64,000 nucleotides of DNA, from NCBI GenBank assembly GCA_025766275.1, contig JAFKAC010000026.1, forward strand, positions 682,001 through 746,000, given 5' to 3'. Below are positions 22,620 through 33,692 of this stretch, piece after piece (positions within the stretch are counted from its first letter, which is position 1; each line of letters opens with the position of its first letter). The position numbers and the translations under genes were made by a program. The DNA comes from Lactarius indigo. Taxonomy: Eukaryota; Basidiomycota; Agaricomycetes; Russulales; Russulaceae. The notes beneath the pieces were generated by a model. That model was given only the letters and a program-made list of their open reading frames with translations. It did not search any database and was not told where the DNA came from.

Positions 22620-23870
22620 CGAGGGGCGAGTAGCCATCAAGCAGCGAGATTGTACGGGCCACGTTCCGCGTCTTTGTAATCAGCCGGTGCCGGAGGATAG
22701 ACGACCCGGATAAGGAGGAGAGACGCATGGGAGCCGCTTGTGCTGGACATAACTACCTCGACGCCATGAGGAAGTTACAGAATCTGATACCTTGCGATGA
22801 TGTCGGAAATGCCGCGACCCGTAGCACTGCACGAAACACGGAGCACGGATATGTCAGCTGAGTTAGAGACCTTGATATTGGTTGCCGAAATTACAGACGA
22901 AGAGAGGCGCGGCTTGCAGTTGGTAGCTCGCGCGCTGGAAGACGGTAGTGCGAAAGCTGCCGCCGGAAAGTCTCGGCGCGATCTCAGGCTCGTAGCTCGT
23001 GGTCCCGTCGACGGAAGCGACCCAGGGACCCGTGAACGGGTGATGGTGTGGGCGACCTGTGCACGAGCTTCTTCCAGGACTCTTCCGAGCCATACACAAT
23101 GCACACGTACAGGTTGTGGAGAACATAGGCATATACTGGACGGAGCCGTCGTCGTCGGTCATATGGTCACTTTTGCCGGCGCCGAAATCACCGTTGGCGA
23201 GAACTGACCTCGCATGTGCCGAGCTGCGCGAACACATACTGTACCTTTTGTATTCTCTCGGGGAGGCTCGGTCATATGATGTCGGCAGAAAGTCCAGGTG
23301 GCTAAGGGTGTATCGGAGGCGAGTAACCAGTCGTCCGTGCCCGGCGACCGGCGGCCAGTGTTGCCGAAGATGCGCGGGGTCTGATGCTTACACCGAAATT
23401 GAGCCTGGAGTCGAGATGGGTCGAATTTTATCCCCGTCGTCAACTTATACGACAGTGAAGGTGGCGTCGACGCTGTCGATGCGGTGTTTGGTTTGAACAT
23501 GAACGCGGCCAAATCTCTTGGGCACGGGTACTGCCTGGAAATCTCGGCCCTGAATCCCCAAGCATGTTCTGGTCCGTCGCAGAAAGTGCGTGGGTAAATT
23601 TGTTGTACAGCCAGCGCACGAACGACTGTGGCTCGGCATAGTCACGGCTCTCCTAATCCAGCCTCGCTGCAGCATATTGGGGTGCATTCACGGCGTCTCC
23701 CACTACATGGGCGGGGAAGCAATGTGTTTTTCTGGCGCCACAATTAGCACATGGATGTGCTGCACCGTGGGAAGCGCATAGCAACAGGGCAGACAATGAG
23801 AGCCTCGTTTGAGTGCCAGTAGAGCTGATATGACGCATTGAGAGCATTTTCTGGGTCAAGGACACGCCAT
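22620..23870 (-). pseudogene. Sedolisin-type peptidase pseudogene, unit C
   Basis: Near-copy of the unit A remnant. The longest single frame (23,237-22,863) reads DFGAGKSDHMTDDDGSVQY, then TTSYEPEIAPRLSGGSF, ASYQLQAAPLFVCNFGNQY and QGL, a continuous run through the sedolisin SGD, GTTxYE and GGGF regions, followed in another frame by GRGISDIIARYQIL. It therefore shows the family better than A does. The C-terminal FLNPWLY block present in A is deleted here. Confidence 0.78.
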
Positions 23871-24099
23871 TGAGTGTCAGTGTGTTACTACCACGGGCAA
23901 ATGAGACGGAAGAGGAATGAAGCTAGTGAGGGTTGTAGTATCCAGACCAGGGTTGTATCTGGATGCAGAGCGACAAGCTCAGGAGAGGGGCCGCGCTCTA
24001 AATAAGTACAATATTATGTAATGTAGGATCTGTGAGTTGTGAGTTTGGATGACGCACTCACTCATCTTAGACTGAAGGCGAGGCGCATAACGTTGGTTT

Positions 24100-25795
24100 G
24101 TAGGTCCCGTGGCTGCGATCAAGGCAGCCCAGCTTGGTCTCAAAGTCTGTTCGTGGCGTCGACCGCTTATCCCGTTGCTCATCTCGTTCTTCACTAGACC
24201 GCACGCATATAGACCGCACGCATATAAAAGCGTGGAATGCTAGGTGGGACGCACTTGAACGTCGGCTGTATTCTTTCCAAGGCGATGCTTAACAACTCGC
24301 AAATCTGCCACCAAACACTCCATGATATCAAGAAACGTGGCATCGACGGTGCATCGTTAACTTCTTCCAATGCCATTTTTCACTGACTTTTTAAAAAAAA
24401 AAAAAAAACCGGTCGAAGACGTCAAACTGAATCCTCCGAAGGTGCTCAAAGCGAAGGAAGACTCCGTCGATAGCTTCACAAAGAGTATCGAAATCCTCTT
24501 CAAGGTGAACAAAGTCGACTACATCATCAAAGTAACTGCCTCTTCCCAATACCATCTCCGTGCAGATCGGCGGCGGCGGCGAGTCTACCATGGAAGCGAA
24601 GAGCATTATGATTGCGATAGGGTCCGTGATTGCACCCTTCCCCGATGGCGCCATCGAGATAGACAGCCAACAGATCGTCAGCTCGACTGGTGCGCTTTCA
24701 CTGCAGAAGGTCAATGAAAGGGTGGTAATCATTGACGGCAGCACCGTTAGACTGGAGATGGGCAGAGTATGGAGTCGACCAAGATCATTGGCAGCGTAGG
24801 CACTGACGAGGAGATCTCGTGCGTTCCCTCGATTTCGCTTGTGGTGTCGCTGTCCTCTAACATATCACGGTGTGCTAAGGAAGCAGTTCCAGAACGCTAT
24901 GACGAAGCAAGGTCTCAAGTTCAAATTGAGTACCAAAGCACTCTCCTCAGAGAAGAAGGATAGGAAGGTGGTCGTCACGACAGAGGCTGGTAAGGACGGC
25001 ATGCATGACTCGGTGCGTCACTCTCAATTTACTTGATCTGTGAGAAAATTTACATAGTATGAGGCAGCTAGAAACAGACGTTGTACTCGTTGCCGTTGGC
25101 CGCCGACCATATATCCAAGACCTCGGCCTCGAAAATGTCGGTGTCGAAGTCGACTCGCGCGGGCGCATCGCGACCGACGACCAGTTCAACACAAGCGTTC
25201 CGAAAATCAAGCACATCGGCGACGTAACCTTTGGACCGATGCTCGCGCACAAGGCTGAGGAAGAGGGCATCGCGGCGGTGGAGTACATCCATCGCGGCCA
25301 TGGTCACGTGAACTACGGGACGATCCCTAGCGTGGTGTACATGTACATGCACCCCGAGGTTGCGTGGTCGAGAAGACGGGCAGCGTGAAGTAGTACAAGG
25401 TTGGCCGATTCCAGTTCCTTGCTAACTTGCGGGCCAAGACGAACTTGGATACCGAAGGCCGGGTCAAGCTCCTCATAAAGGTGGAGACAGACCGGATCCT
25501 CGGGGTGCACACCATCTGTGGGTGTGCTATTTTCCGCACTTAGGACTGAGTTGCCGAATTTCATGCCCCCTTGTGCGTTGATAGGTCCAAATGCTGGCGC
25601 GATGATCGCAGAGGGCATGCTTGCGCTCGAATACGGTGCGAACACAGAGGGCATCGCACGCACGACACACACGTATGTCCCTCCTTTCCCATTTCTTCGA
25701 CGCCCCGTCCTGACCACGACTTTCCCTTCTCTCAGCCAATGCTGTCCGAGGCGTTTCGCAAAGCCGCCACAGGAAGGATCGTCGAGACATCCACG
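24100..25795 (+). pseudogene. LPD1: Dihydrolipoyl dehydrogenase (E3) pseudogene, unit C
   Basis: Near-copy of the unit A E3 remnant. VAAIKAAQLGLK is at 24,110, and the redox site THLNVGCI at about 24,250 has His in place of the first catalytic cysteine. [20 protein letters not shown] lies at about 25,090 and [19 protein letters not shown] at about 25,587. It shares with A the loss of exon 1 and the TAG before YKVG, and adds its own one-base deletion near 25,366 (tgcgtggtcg against tgcgtgggtcg in A). An A-run of 16 at about 24,393 has expanded in the intron region. Confidence 0.92.
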
Positions 25796-26058
25796 GTAGG
25801 GTAGACAGGGGTCTTTGGTGTTTTTTATTCCTTGCGCTATACACCGTAGCAACCCATTAACCGGTTTCATGCATCCGCAGATTCCATAGCACGTTTCAAG
25901 GAGGTAACGCTCTGTTGCTGGATCAATGGTATTTGATTCATCACATTCTCCAACTTAAGCACCATAAGTGTATGATACAACTAACGTACTACAATAAATC
26001 ATTCGTGTAAGACATGATAAAAAGCCGTCACCCAAACGAATAGCCTCGTAGATACCCA

Positions 26059-29000
26059 TCACTCGTTCGTTTGCTCGGATAGTAATTTGACGATCTCCGT
26101 GTATCCTCGCGATTTGGCCTCGTCCGACGGAGTCTTGCCGTCGTTACCGCGCGCGTTCACGTTCCCACCGTGCTTCGATAGTAATCGCACGACTTCCAGA
26201 TGTCCTTGCAAGGCTGCATCGTGCAACGGGACCCGGCCCCGCCTATCGCGCGCGTTGACCTCGGCATTGTACTCAAGAAGTATCTCGACAACCTCGAGAC
26301 TTCCATTGGACGCTGCAAAGTGCAGTGCAGTCGATCGATCTTCCGCCTGGGCTTCGAGGTCCACGCCACGGTCGAGTAGCCACCGCACAACATCAAGGAA
26401 ACCGACGACCGATGCGCGATGCAGTGGAGTTTCGTCGCCGTAGCCCCGGATATCCAGATGGGCGCCATTCTCCAGTAGCAACCATACAATCTCGACGTCC
26501 CCTTTGTGAAGTGCTGCGTGCAAGGGAGTCCCGTAGAAACCACCCTTGGCGTTGAGGTCCTGCGGGCGCTTCGAAAGCACGTGTTCTACCAGGGCCCGAT
26601 CCCCAATCCGTACGGCGTAATATAAGGGGGACCCTTTTGGTTGTCCTGGGCTTTTCCCGGTCATCGAGGGCCCATCAACGTTGTGGAGCCAGACCCATGC
26701 AGCGAAATGTGGCTTGTCTGCGTCAAGCAGTTCGCCGATCCCATCCTTCGCGTGCGATAAAACATTCTCGAATTTGACGTGGTCGGGCCAGTGCATTGCT
26801 GCATATCGGGCCAGGGGAACTCCCCTGATGCTGTCGTGGTCAACTTGCTTATCAAGTCGGAGGAGGACACCTAGAGACGCTTGCGCTAGAATCGTGTGCG
26901 CAGACTCAAGTCGAATATGGAATCGCGACTCCTCTCCGACACAACTTGCAAGCCGATTTGATGTAAGGAACTCTTTCACCGAGAAGTGCGAGAACTGAAC
27001 CACCCGCGAACCACCATCCATGACGATGGTCACCAAACTGGAGCATGCTGATAGCACCGCTTCTTCGTTATCTTCCCACCGCCAATCCGCGTTCAACTTC
27101 GGGCCGCCACGCGCGTTGAAGTCGATGGCCAGAACTTCTGCAAGTTCTTCGACTCGAAGTGGACGAACGGCCACGGTCAGGCATTGCAGTAGACGATAGG
27201 CGTGATCTCTGTTAGCCCGGCTGATCTCCCTTAGAATCCGTTCGTATGTCTCGTCCAGGGACTCGGGTAATTGCTCGAGGATGTTGAGGACGCTGGATGG
27301 GAAGCAGTGACGTAATATCTCCAATTGACAGAATACCCATCGGAACCTGCGCCGAATCTTTGTTCAGCGTGCACGACAACGGAGTAGTGACGGGCTTACA
27401 TTCCATCAGCCTTGGTTGAGAGTCTTTCGACGACCAGGTCCCTTTCCTCCGCTCTCCATCGACGCATCCTCGAGTCCGAGTAAACAACCGAGCTAACAAA
27501 GTTTGCGATATCCGCGTTCTGTCCGCTTTCATTGTGAAGTGAGATCCGGTGGGCTGCCAGTGGCTCGAGGGCATTATGGATGTCGATCTCGGGTCGACTG
27601 GTGATACACATATGCAAGTTCGAAAGTTTCAACTCGATGAGATCCTTGACAAGTCGCAGGACCTTTTCGCGAGGTGATGGCACCCCTGATGTGTTGAGGC
27701 ATTCGTCAACGGCATCTAAGATGAGGTAGATTGGTGTTTGTCCGAGGGCCACGAGCATGGTCTTGAGGCATTGCGCGAGCGCGTTGTCATTTGGCTGTAC
27801 TGATCCCCGACGGTGCGCAGAGTACAAGTCACGAAGAATGTCGCAGTAAGCGTCGGACTGATCGGAAAGCTGGATGAGAAGAGAGCAGAGCAGAGCGCGG
27901 GAGTCCTGCTTTGAGGTGTCCTTGAAGTCAAAATAGAAGTAGGCCATCGACGCGAACCCGGCATTGCAGATGTCTTCTATATCTCGGATGATCACGGAGC
28001 TGGACGAAATCACAGCTTGAGCGTGACTATAGACGCAATTCGTCATGAAGAAACGAACCTGAGAATACTTTTGCCTGAGCCCGCTAAGGGACAGGAAGGT
28101 GTTAGTATGAATTCGGTCGGAGATCAAGGGACGTACGTTTTCCATGAACCCACAACAGGCAGCCATCAGCCCTCCAACGGTTGAAGGCGTCGCCTCGAGT
28201 GAGCCATGTTGCGGTACCCTCGTGGTGGGCACCGCAAGCGGTGTTGTAATTGATGGACGGATCGGGGGGGGAGATCCAGTTTCGGAGGTCACGTCGAAGC
28301 TGGTTGCCTGTTAAGTATGTGAGCGACGGCGGCTAAGAACAGCGGGCGCTGGGGAGATCACTGACGGCTCATATCGTCTACGGTGTTCACGATCTGTTGT
28401 ATTGCTGCACTTCTTTGCTTCCCTTCTAAGCAAGCCAAAGTATGAGAACGTCGCGTAGAATAGATAAGCAGAATCACAAACCATCGAGGATTAGCTTGAC
28501 ATCGTCGTTGATGACTGCCACCCTATGATCGACTTGTTTCACTCCGTCATTGACTGCCTGCACATTTTGGTCAACGCGTTGGACCCCCTCCCCGACGCCC
28601 TGGACTCTCTCATCGACACCCTGGACTCTTCCATCGACGCCCTGGACTCTTTCGTTGACGCCCTGGACTCTTTCATCGACACCCTGGATTCTTTCGTCGA
28701 CGCCTTGGACCCTCTTGTCAACACCATGCACCCTCTCATCGATGCCATGTACCCTCCCGTCGACGCCCCGGACTCTTTCGTCGACGTCTTGGACTCGTTC
28801 ACCGACGCCTTGAACTCTTTCGTCGACGCCCTGGACCCTTTCGTCGACACACTCCACCTTCCCGTCGACGTCTTGCACCCCCTTCTTGACACCCTCCACC
28901 TGGAAACCAACGCCCATCACCTTGTCGTCCATACTATGCGTCAACCTCAGGACTTCTGCGGTCGCCATCCGCGCCTCATCTTGTGTCAATCTGTCCAGTT

Positions 29001-29753
29001 TCTGCAGCGCGTCCTCGATATCTCGTCTTCCAACTAACTTTTTGAAGAATTTCTCTGAATAAAATCTAAGGAGATAGATCAGAGAATAACTGGAGAATAA
29101 CGCACTCGCTCTCCCTTGTCTGATTTCCTTGGTCGCTATCGCGAAGATAGACAACACCTCCACCATGATCTTTACTATAACATCCGTCATTGCTGCTGTC
29201 TGCGGAACTTCGGTGTAGGCCTCAAGTCGTTTGAAAAAGTTCTCTATGCGCTCGAAGATGTCGATGAGAATGTCGTGGCTGGCAGAAACATCCTTGGATG
29301 CCTGAATGATCGGGCTGTCACAAGGGTCTGCAAGGTGTGCTAAACGGAGATACCCACCAAGAGCAAGACTCCAATTCCAGCAAATATCACCTTGGCGGGC
29401 GAGAACACCTGTAAAACGAAGGTGAGAGCACAAATCGCGGAACGAGGCATTCTCCCAATACTCACCAAACCAACGCCCTCACCGAGTGTAGCGGAGAATG
29501 CGTAAAGCACGTTTACCGTCGGATTAAGCCACTTTGTCAACCTCTCGTCATCTCTCCGAGACTGCTCGAACTCCTCAACCTGGGCTTTGAGCACGGCGAG
29601 AATTGCATCGGGAGTGTCGCAGGTCTTGAGCCAGGCGGCTAAGGGATGAGATGTGATGTCGTGCCCCGTTTGCTTTTTGTAGGCCTTGAAGGCAGTTTTG
29701 AAGATAGCGTCGAAGTTGGAGGAAGAGGTGGTTGGGAGTGGGGACTGAGACAT
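26059..29753 (-). CDS. NLR C: Goodbye - heptad linker - NACHT - ankyrin protein
   Basis: Closest paralog of NLR A, predicted 1083 residues with identical exon plan: exon 1 is 29,753-29,466 and the Walker A micro-exon 28,083-28,059. Exons 3 to 5, including all 21 heptads, match A base for base. The ankyrin exon differs at scattered positions, for example VPLARYAAMHWPDH against FPLAQYAAEHWSDH, and lacks three residues near the end. NACHT motifs are GKPGSGKS, LILDAVDECL and CITSRPEIDI. No stop or broken splice site was found. Confidence 0.9.
28492..28932 (-). repeat. 21-bp coding minisatellite (21 heptads), NLR C
   Basis: Same 21 units in the same order and with the same variants as NLR A. Such arrays normally change length quickly, so the identity points to very recent copying or conversion. 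Confidence 0.93.
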
Positions 29754-30376
29754 GGTGTAACGGTATGGCGTCGATTGGAGTTAGGAGGAAAAGCAGATAG
29801 CCTGTGACGGCAATTAAACGGAGAGAGCTGAGGCAGGACAAGGCACTGCCGCACAGCCTCGTGTACTGCAAATATTTGAGTGATCTGGATAAGGATGATA
29901 GACGCGCTACCGACGTGATAAGGATAGACGCGGCAACTTGGTGACAACATAGGCGGATGCAGCGTCTAGTGAAGGGAAATAGTAGTCCGAGCTGACGGAA
30001 GAAAAGTGCGGCCGATGACAATGGCTTGGGGCTCATTTGTCAGATACCTAGCAGAGTCTTGTACAGCACGACAAGACCTAAGTAGTAGTATAGGACTAAC
30101 AAATGGACTCAACTAATGTTTAATTTTTCTTGTGTACGATACGTAGCACAATAATATGGTTACGCTAGCGTCCGACTTCCGGAACGATCTCGATACAAAG
30201 ATACCCCCACGCCCAAGATCGGGTATGGCTCAAATTGTTGATGTTTTTAATCGCATGTGTCTAGCGTTATCGCCCCAGCAATGCGTTTGTTGCATTCGGA
30301 ACATGTAAATTCTACTTCTCAATTATGAAGCACAGTACGTCCAAAAGTTGATCCAAACTGGGAGTCCCAAGCCCCG

Positions 30377-30735
30377 TGTAAGGACCAGCCGAGGTCTGTG
30401 CTCGAAACTACACTAACCGGCCCTACTATATTGAAACCATTCCACATCAACGCCAACATCATCGCCAACACTACGCCTATGACTCGGAGCCTCATGGCGG
30501 ACCAACGCCAACACCTTGCACGTCCCGAAACACTTTAGATTACCTTACAATACTTCCTTATCCGACGACTACTCGTGTATATAATGCCTCGGCTCTCTCT
30601 CTCTCTCTCCAACTTGCGTGCTTAAGTGCTCCGTGCCGTCGGTCGCCTTGTCTCTCTTGTCTTGTATCTTGTTTACGTCTTCCTCTAGGGACGAATCTCG
30701 ATCGCCTTGCAGCTAATACCTATTCCCCAAATCTA
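30377..30735. mobile_element. Possible solo LTR or other insertion in a sedolisin remnant
   Basis: Comparison with units A and B shows about 360 bp of extra sequence between gtcccaagcc and cgaaacccagagcaagcc. The insert begins tgtaaggacc, contains gtgtatataatgcctc (TATA-like) followed by a CT run (30,593-30,609), and has the size and layout of a solo LTR. I could not find a convincing CA end or target-site duplication, so the class is uncertain. Confidence 0.4.
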
Positions 30736-30739
30736 CGAA

Positions 30740-31690
30740 ACCCAGAGCAAGCCAACATCGGGAGTAACGAGGCAATAGGTCTGATGCGTCCCGCAGGATC
30801 CTAGCAATGGAAGAGTATCCACCAGTGTTGCAGCCAGGGTTCGAACCAACTGTGATGTCATAGAGGGTCACGAGGCCATTGCCGAACGGCCAGGAGTTGA
30901 GAAGCCGAGGGGCGAGTAGCCGTCAAGCAGTGGGATTGTGTGAGCCACGATCTGTACATTTGCAATTATCCGGGCGCTTGCAGATAGACGAGGTAGAGAG
31001 ATGCATAGGAGTCGCTCGTGTTAGATGCGACTACCTCGACGACATGACGAAGTTTCAGAATCTGATAGCCTGCGCGGCGGTGTCGGGGACGCCGCAGCCC
31101 GTAGCGTTACACGGATCACAGAGCATAAATATGTCAGCTCAGGTCATGGAGGCGAGCATACTCGTAGGGGCCTTGATACCAGTTGCTAAGGTTCTAGATG
31201 AAGGGAGGCATGGCCTGCAGTTGGTACCTCGCGTGCTGAAAGCAAGACGAAAAGCTGTCGCCGAAAAGTCTCGCTGCGATCTCCGGCTCGTAGACCGTCG
31301 TCTCGCCAACATAGATAACCCCAGGACCTGCGAAAGGGTGGTGGGATGATGGTTTACCTGTACACGAGCTTCTAAGACTCTTCCGAGCTAATTAAAGATG
31401 CCACACGTACAAGTTGTGAAGAACACAGGGACAAACTGGACAGGCTGTCGTCTGTCACATGGTCCCCTTTTCCGACGCCGAAGTCAATGTTCGCGAGGAC
31501 TGACCCTGCATGCGCCGAGCTGCGGAAACCATACATTACATATTCTCTCTTGGCGGCTTGGTCGTACGACGTGCTAATGAAGCCCGGGCGGTCGAGGATG
31601 TATCGAAGGTGAGAAAGCAGTCGTCCATGCCCGGCGACCCACGGCGAGTGCTGCAGAGGATGTGGGGGATCGGGTAGCACGTATGCCGAT
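30740..31690 (-). pseudogene. Sedolisin-type peptidase pseudogene, D region, copy 1
   Basis: C-terminal matter at 30,760-30,960 reads YDITVGSNPGCNTGGYSSIA in one frame. Upstream, 31,500-31,680 reads HLRYILDRPGFISTSYDQAA and then VLANIDFGVGKGDHVTDD, matching the SxSYGxxE and SGDxGVG regions of sedolisins. The catalytic serine region is not recognisable. No E3 or NLR sequence follows on its right side, unlike units A to C. Confidence 0.72.
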
Positions 31691-31739
31691 TCCGTGTTGT
31701 AGTAGGGTGGTTCGAGTCGGAAGATGAGGAGAGGAAAAG

Positions 31740-32100
31740 TATGGGAGTTGTGGCCGTAGCTAGTACAGCGTCGTGTAAGTTACCGCATATGGGTGATAAG
31801 GACGATATGCGCGCTATCGACTAGAAGGTGATGCAGCAGCATAACTGGACGCGATGTCAAGAGACAATACAGTTGTTCGAGATGAAGGAAGAGAGGTCCG
31901 TTGATGGCAAAGAACAAACATAGCTGTGATACCATATACGGCATTGGGACGGTAGCGTCCAAACAAAGCAATACTGACCAATGAACTAGTAGTACTAGTA
32001 CTGGTAGCACGATCGTTTGTACAATACCCCACAATATGCACTACTACATGGTTACTCTGACCTCCAACGCGTATAAAGTCTTGCCAGTGATCATCCTGAA
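31740..32100 (-). other. Orphan NLR 5' flank (ghost of a deleted NLR gene)
   Basis: The sequence aligns with the flank upstream of NLR E: gtgataaggacgatatgcgcg (31,795), then cataactggacgcgatgt, gttcgagatgaaggaagag and gataccatatacgg match the E flank at 42,750-42,900 in the same order. There is no Goodbye, NACHT or ankyrin sequence on its downstream side; the sedolisin remnant abuts it instead. I infer that an NLR body and E3 passenger were deleted here. Confidence 0.6.
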
Positions 32101-32269
32101 CTTTCAGGCATCCCCACATCTGGGATCGGGTATGGCTGGTTGATGGGGTACGCTATGCGCCAAAGCGTAACGAGTCGGACCACCCTTGAGGTCAAGTGTC
32201 TTGGGTCGCAGGTTTCGGCTTTGGCTTCGCTCTGTTTCAATGGCATATGTCTGGCGTTACCTCCATGAA

Positions 32270-33245
32270 CAAGTCAATGTCGAGAGTGAAGAGACAATAA
32301 GTCCGGTGGGTCGTACAGGGGCGATGGCGAAGTATCCATTGGTGTTGTAGCCTGGGCTCGAGCCAACTGTGACATCATTGAAGAACACGAGATGGGGGAG
32401 CAGCCTTCGAAAAGCAAGTAGTCATTGAATGGTGAGATTGTACTAACCAGGATCGGTACATTTGCGGTTAGCTGTGCTCGGAACCCAGATAGAAGGGAGG
32501 AGAGACGCATGAGTGCCGAGCCACTTGTGCCAAGCGCATCTACCCCGACGTGGTGTCAGACCGCAGACTCGCATGCCAATTATAGTCATACCCTTAGCAC
32601 CAATGTTGGAAATATATACGTGCCGCTGCACGAAATACGAAGTAAGTCAAAGTCAGATCAGGTTACGGAGGTGAACGCGGTTGGAGAGGCCCCTTAACAG
32701 CCTTGATACTGGTTCCCGTGGTTCCCAGGGAGAGTGGACGCGACTGCCGCTGGTTCCCACGCGCCAAAAATAAAACCGAAAAACCGCCACCGGAAGGGCT
32801 CGTCGCGATCTCCGGTTTCTAGCCCGTCATCCTGCCTATGTCATGGACACGCGAAGCGTGGTACTGTGGTGGGCAATCCGTACCTGCACCTCCAAAAAGG
32901 GGGGGAATGCCTAACGGGACGCCCCTCTCGTGGTAGACGTACGACGTACTGACCATCGGCGGGGAGTTCAGATGGTTGATGATGTGTGAGCCAGGCAAGG
33001 AACCAATCGCCCGTGCTGGACCGGTGCCGTAGAGGATAGGGAGTAGGACATGGCCTCGGTCTGCTGGATGCCAGGGCTTAGCTCAGATTAGCAGAAATCT
33101 GGTCGTATTCCGCATCGTTGAGTCGCATGACGAAAGTAACATCGGTCCCATCGGTGCGGTGTTCGAGCATGAACGTGGCCGAGACCGCCAAGGGGACCGC
33201 TGGGCGTTGCATCACCCAAATCCTTAATAACTTCTGGTCCATAGC
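32270..33245 (-). pseudogene. Sedolisin-type peptidase pseudogene, D region, copy 2
   Basis: The C-terminal part at 32,300-32,450 reads VSTISPFNDYLLFEG and, in a neighbouring frame, FNDVTVGSSPGYNTNGYFAI, both sedolisin C-terminal features. Further upstream (33,050-33,090) SPGIQQTEAMS resembles the NPGIQHIEAMS of the copy near 44 kb. Most of the middle is unrecognisable. It is more decayed than the A and C copies. Confidence 0.65.
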
Positions 33246-33249
33246 AGTT

Positions 33250-33690
33250 AGTTAGTAGGTGAACGTGTTCTATAACCAGTGCAGGAACGTCGGAGAAGTG
33301 TTAAGATCATTACCGCGGCTCAGTTTTTGCGAGACTCAGAGTTCGGGAAGTCCCGGAACTATTAGGTCACGTGAGGTGCTACTGTTGAGAAGCCTGGGAC
33401 CCCTAGAGACGTACCAGTATTGTCTTGAGTATTGTATGGCCCGAGTACAGTGACTTGCATCTGACCTGAATTGCCCACGACTCCACATGCATAAAAATTT
33501 AGGAGAGGACTCGCGCCGTAGCGAGTAATAGGCTCCTACGAAGCGTAGATAGAAGTGATGAAGCAGAGAATAAGAAACATGGAAACGTAGATGGAGGCAC
33601 CCGAACGCAGACGGAGACCGTTGATGCAAAAGGTAAAAGCATGGATGAGATATTCATTTTCGTACGCGTGCAAGGTATACTGTAATTGGG
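33250..33690. other. Spacer between sedolisin remnant and NLR D
   Basis: No gene is visible. The sequence is related to 44,330-44,600 (left of NLR F) and to 15,210-15,300 in unit B, for example gacctgaattgcccacg against gacctgaattgtccacg, so it is the ancestral spacer between sedolisin and E3. No E3 coding remnant survives here. Confidence 0.6.
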
Positions 33691-33692
33691 TA

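Larger units (their letters stand above)
22415..30240. repeat. Segmental repeat unit C, near-copy of unit A
   Basis: Matches unit A at an offset of about 16.66-16.72 kb across the sedolisin remnant, E3 remnant, NLR and flanks. Both share the deletion of the first E3 exon, which unit B does not have. Identity is uneven: it is complete, as far as I compared, over 28,294-29,418 (A: 11,630-12,754), and lower in the ankyrin exon and in the intron after exon 1. Confidence 0.85.

Noticed and set aside
32140..32230. Possible tRNA-derived SINE shared with 43,010-43,085 (gatggggtacgctatgcgcc)
   Set aside because: The two sites are already homologous as part of the sedolisin-region duplication, and A/B boxes are unconvincing; no poly(A) or target duplication.
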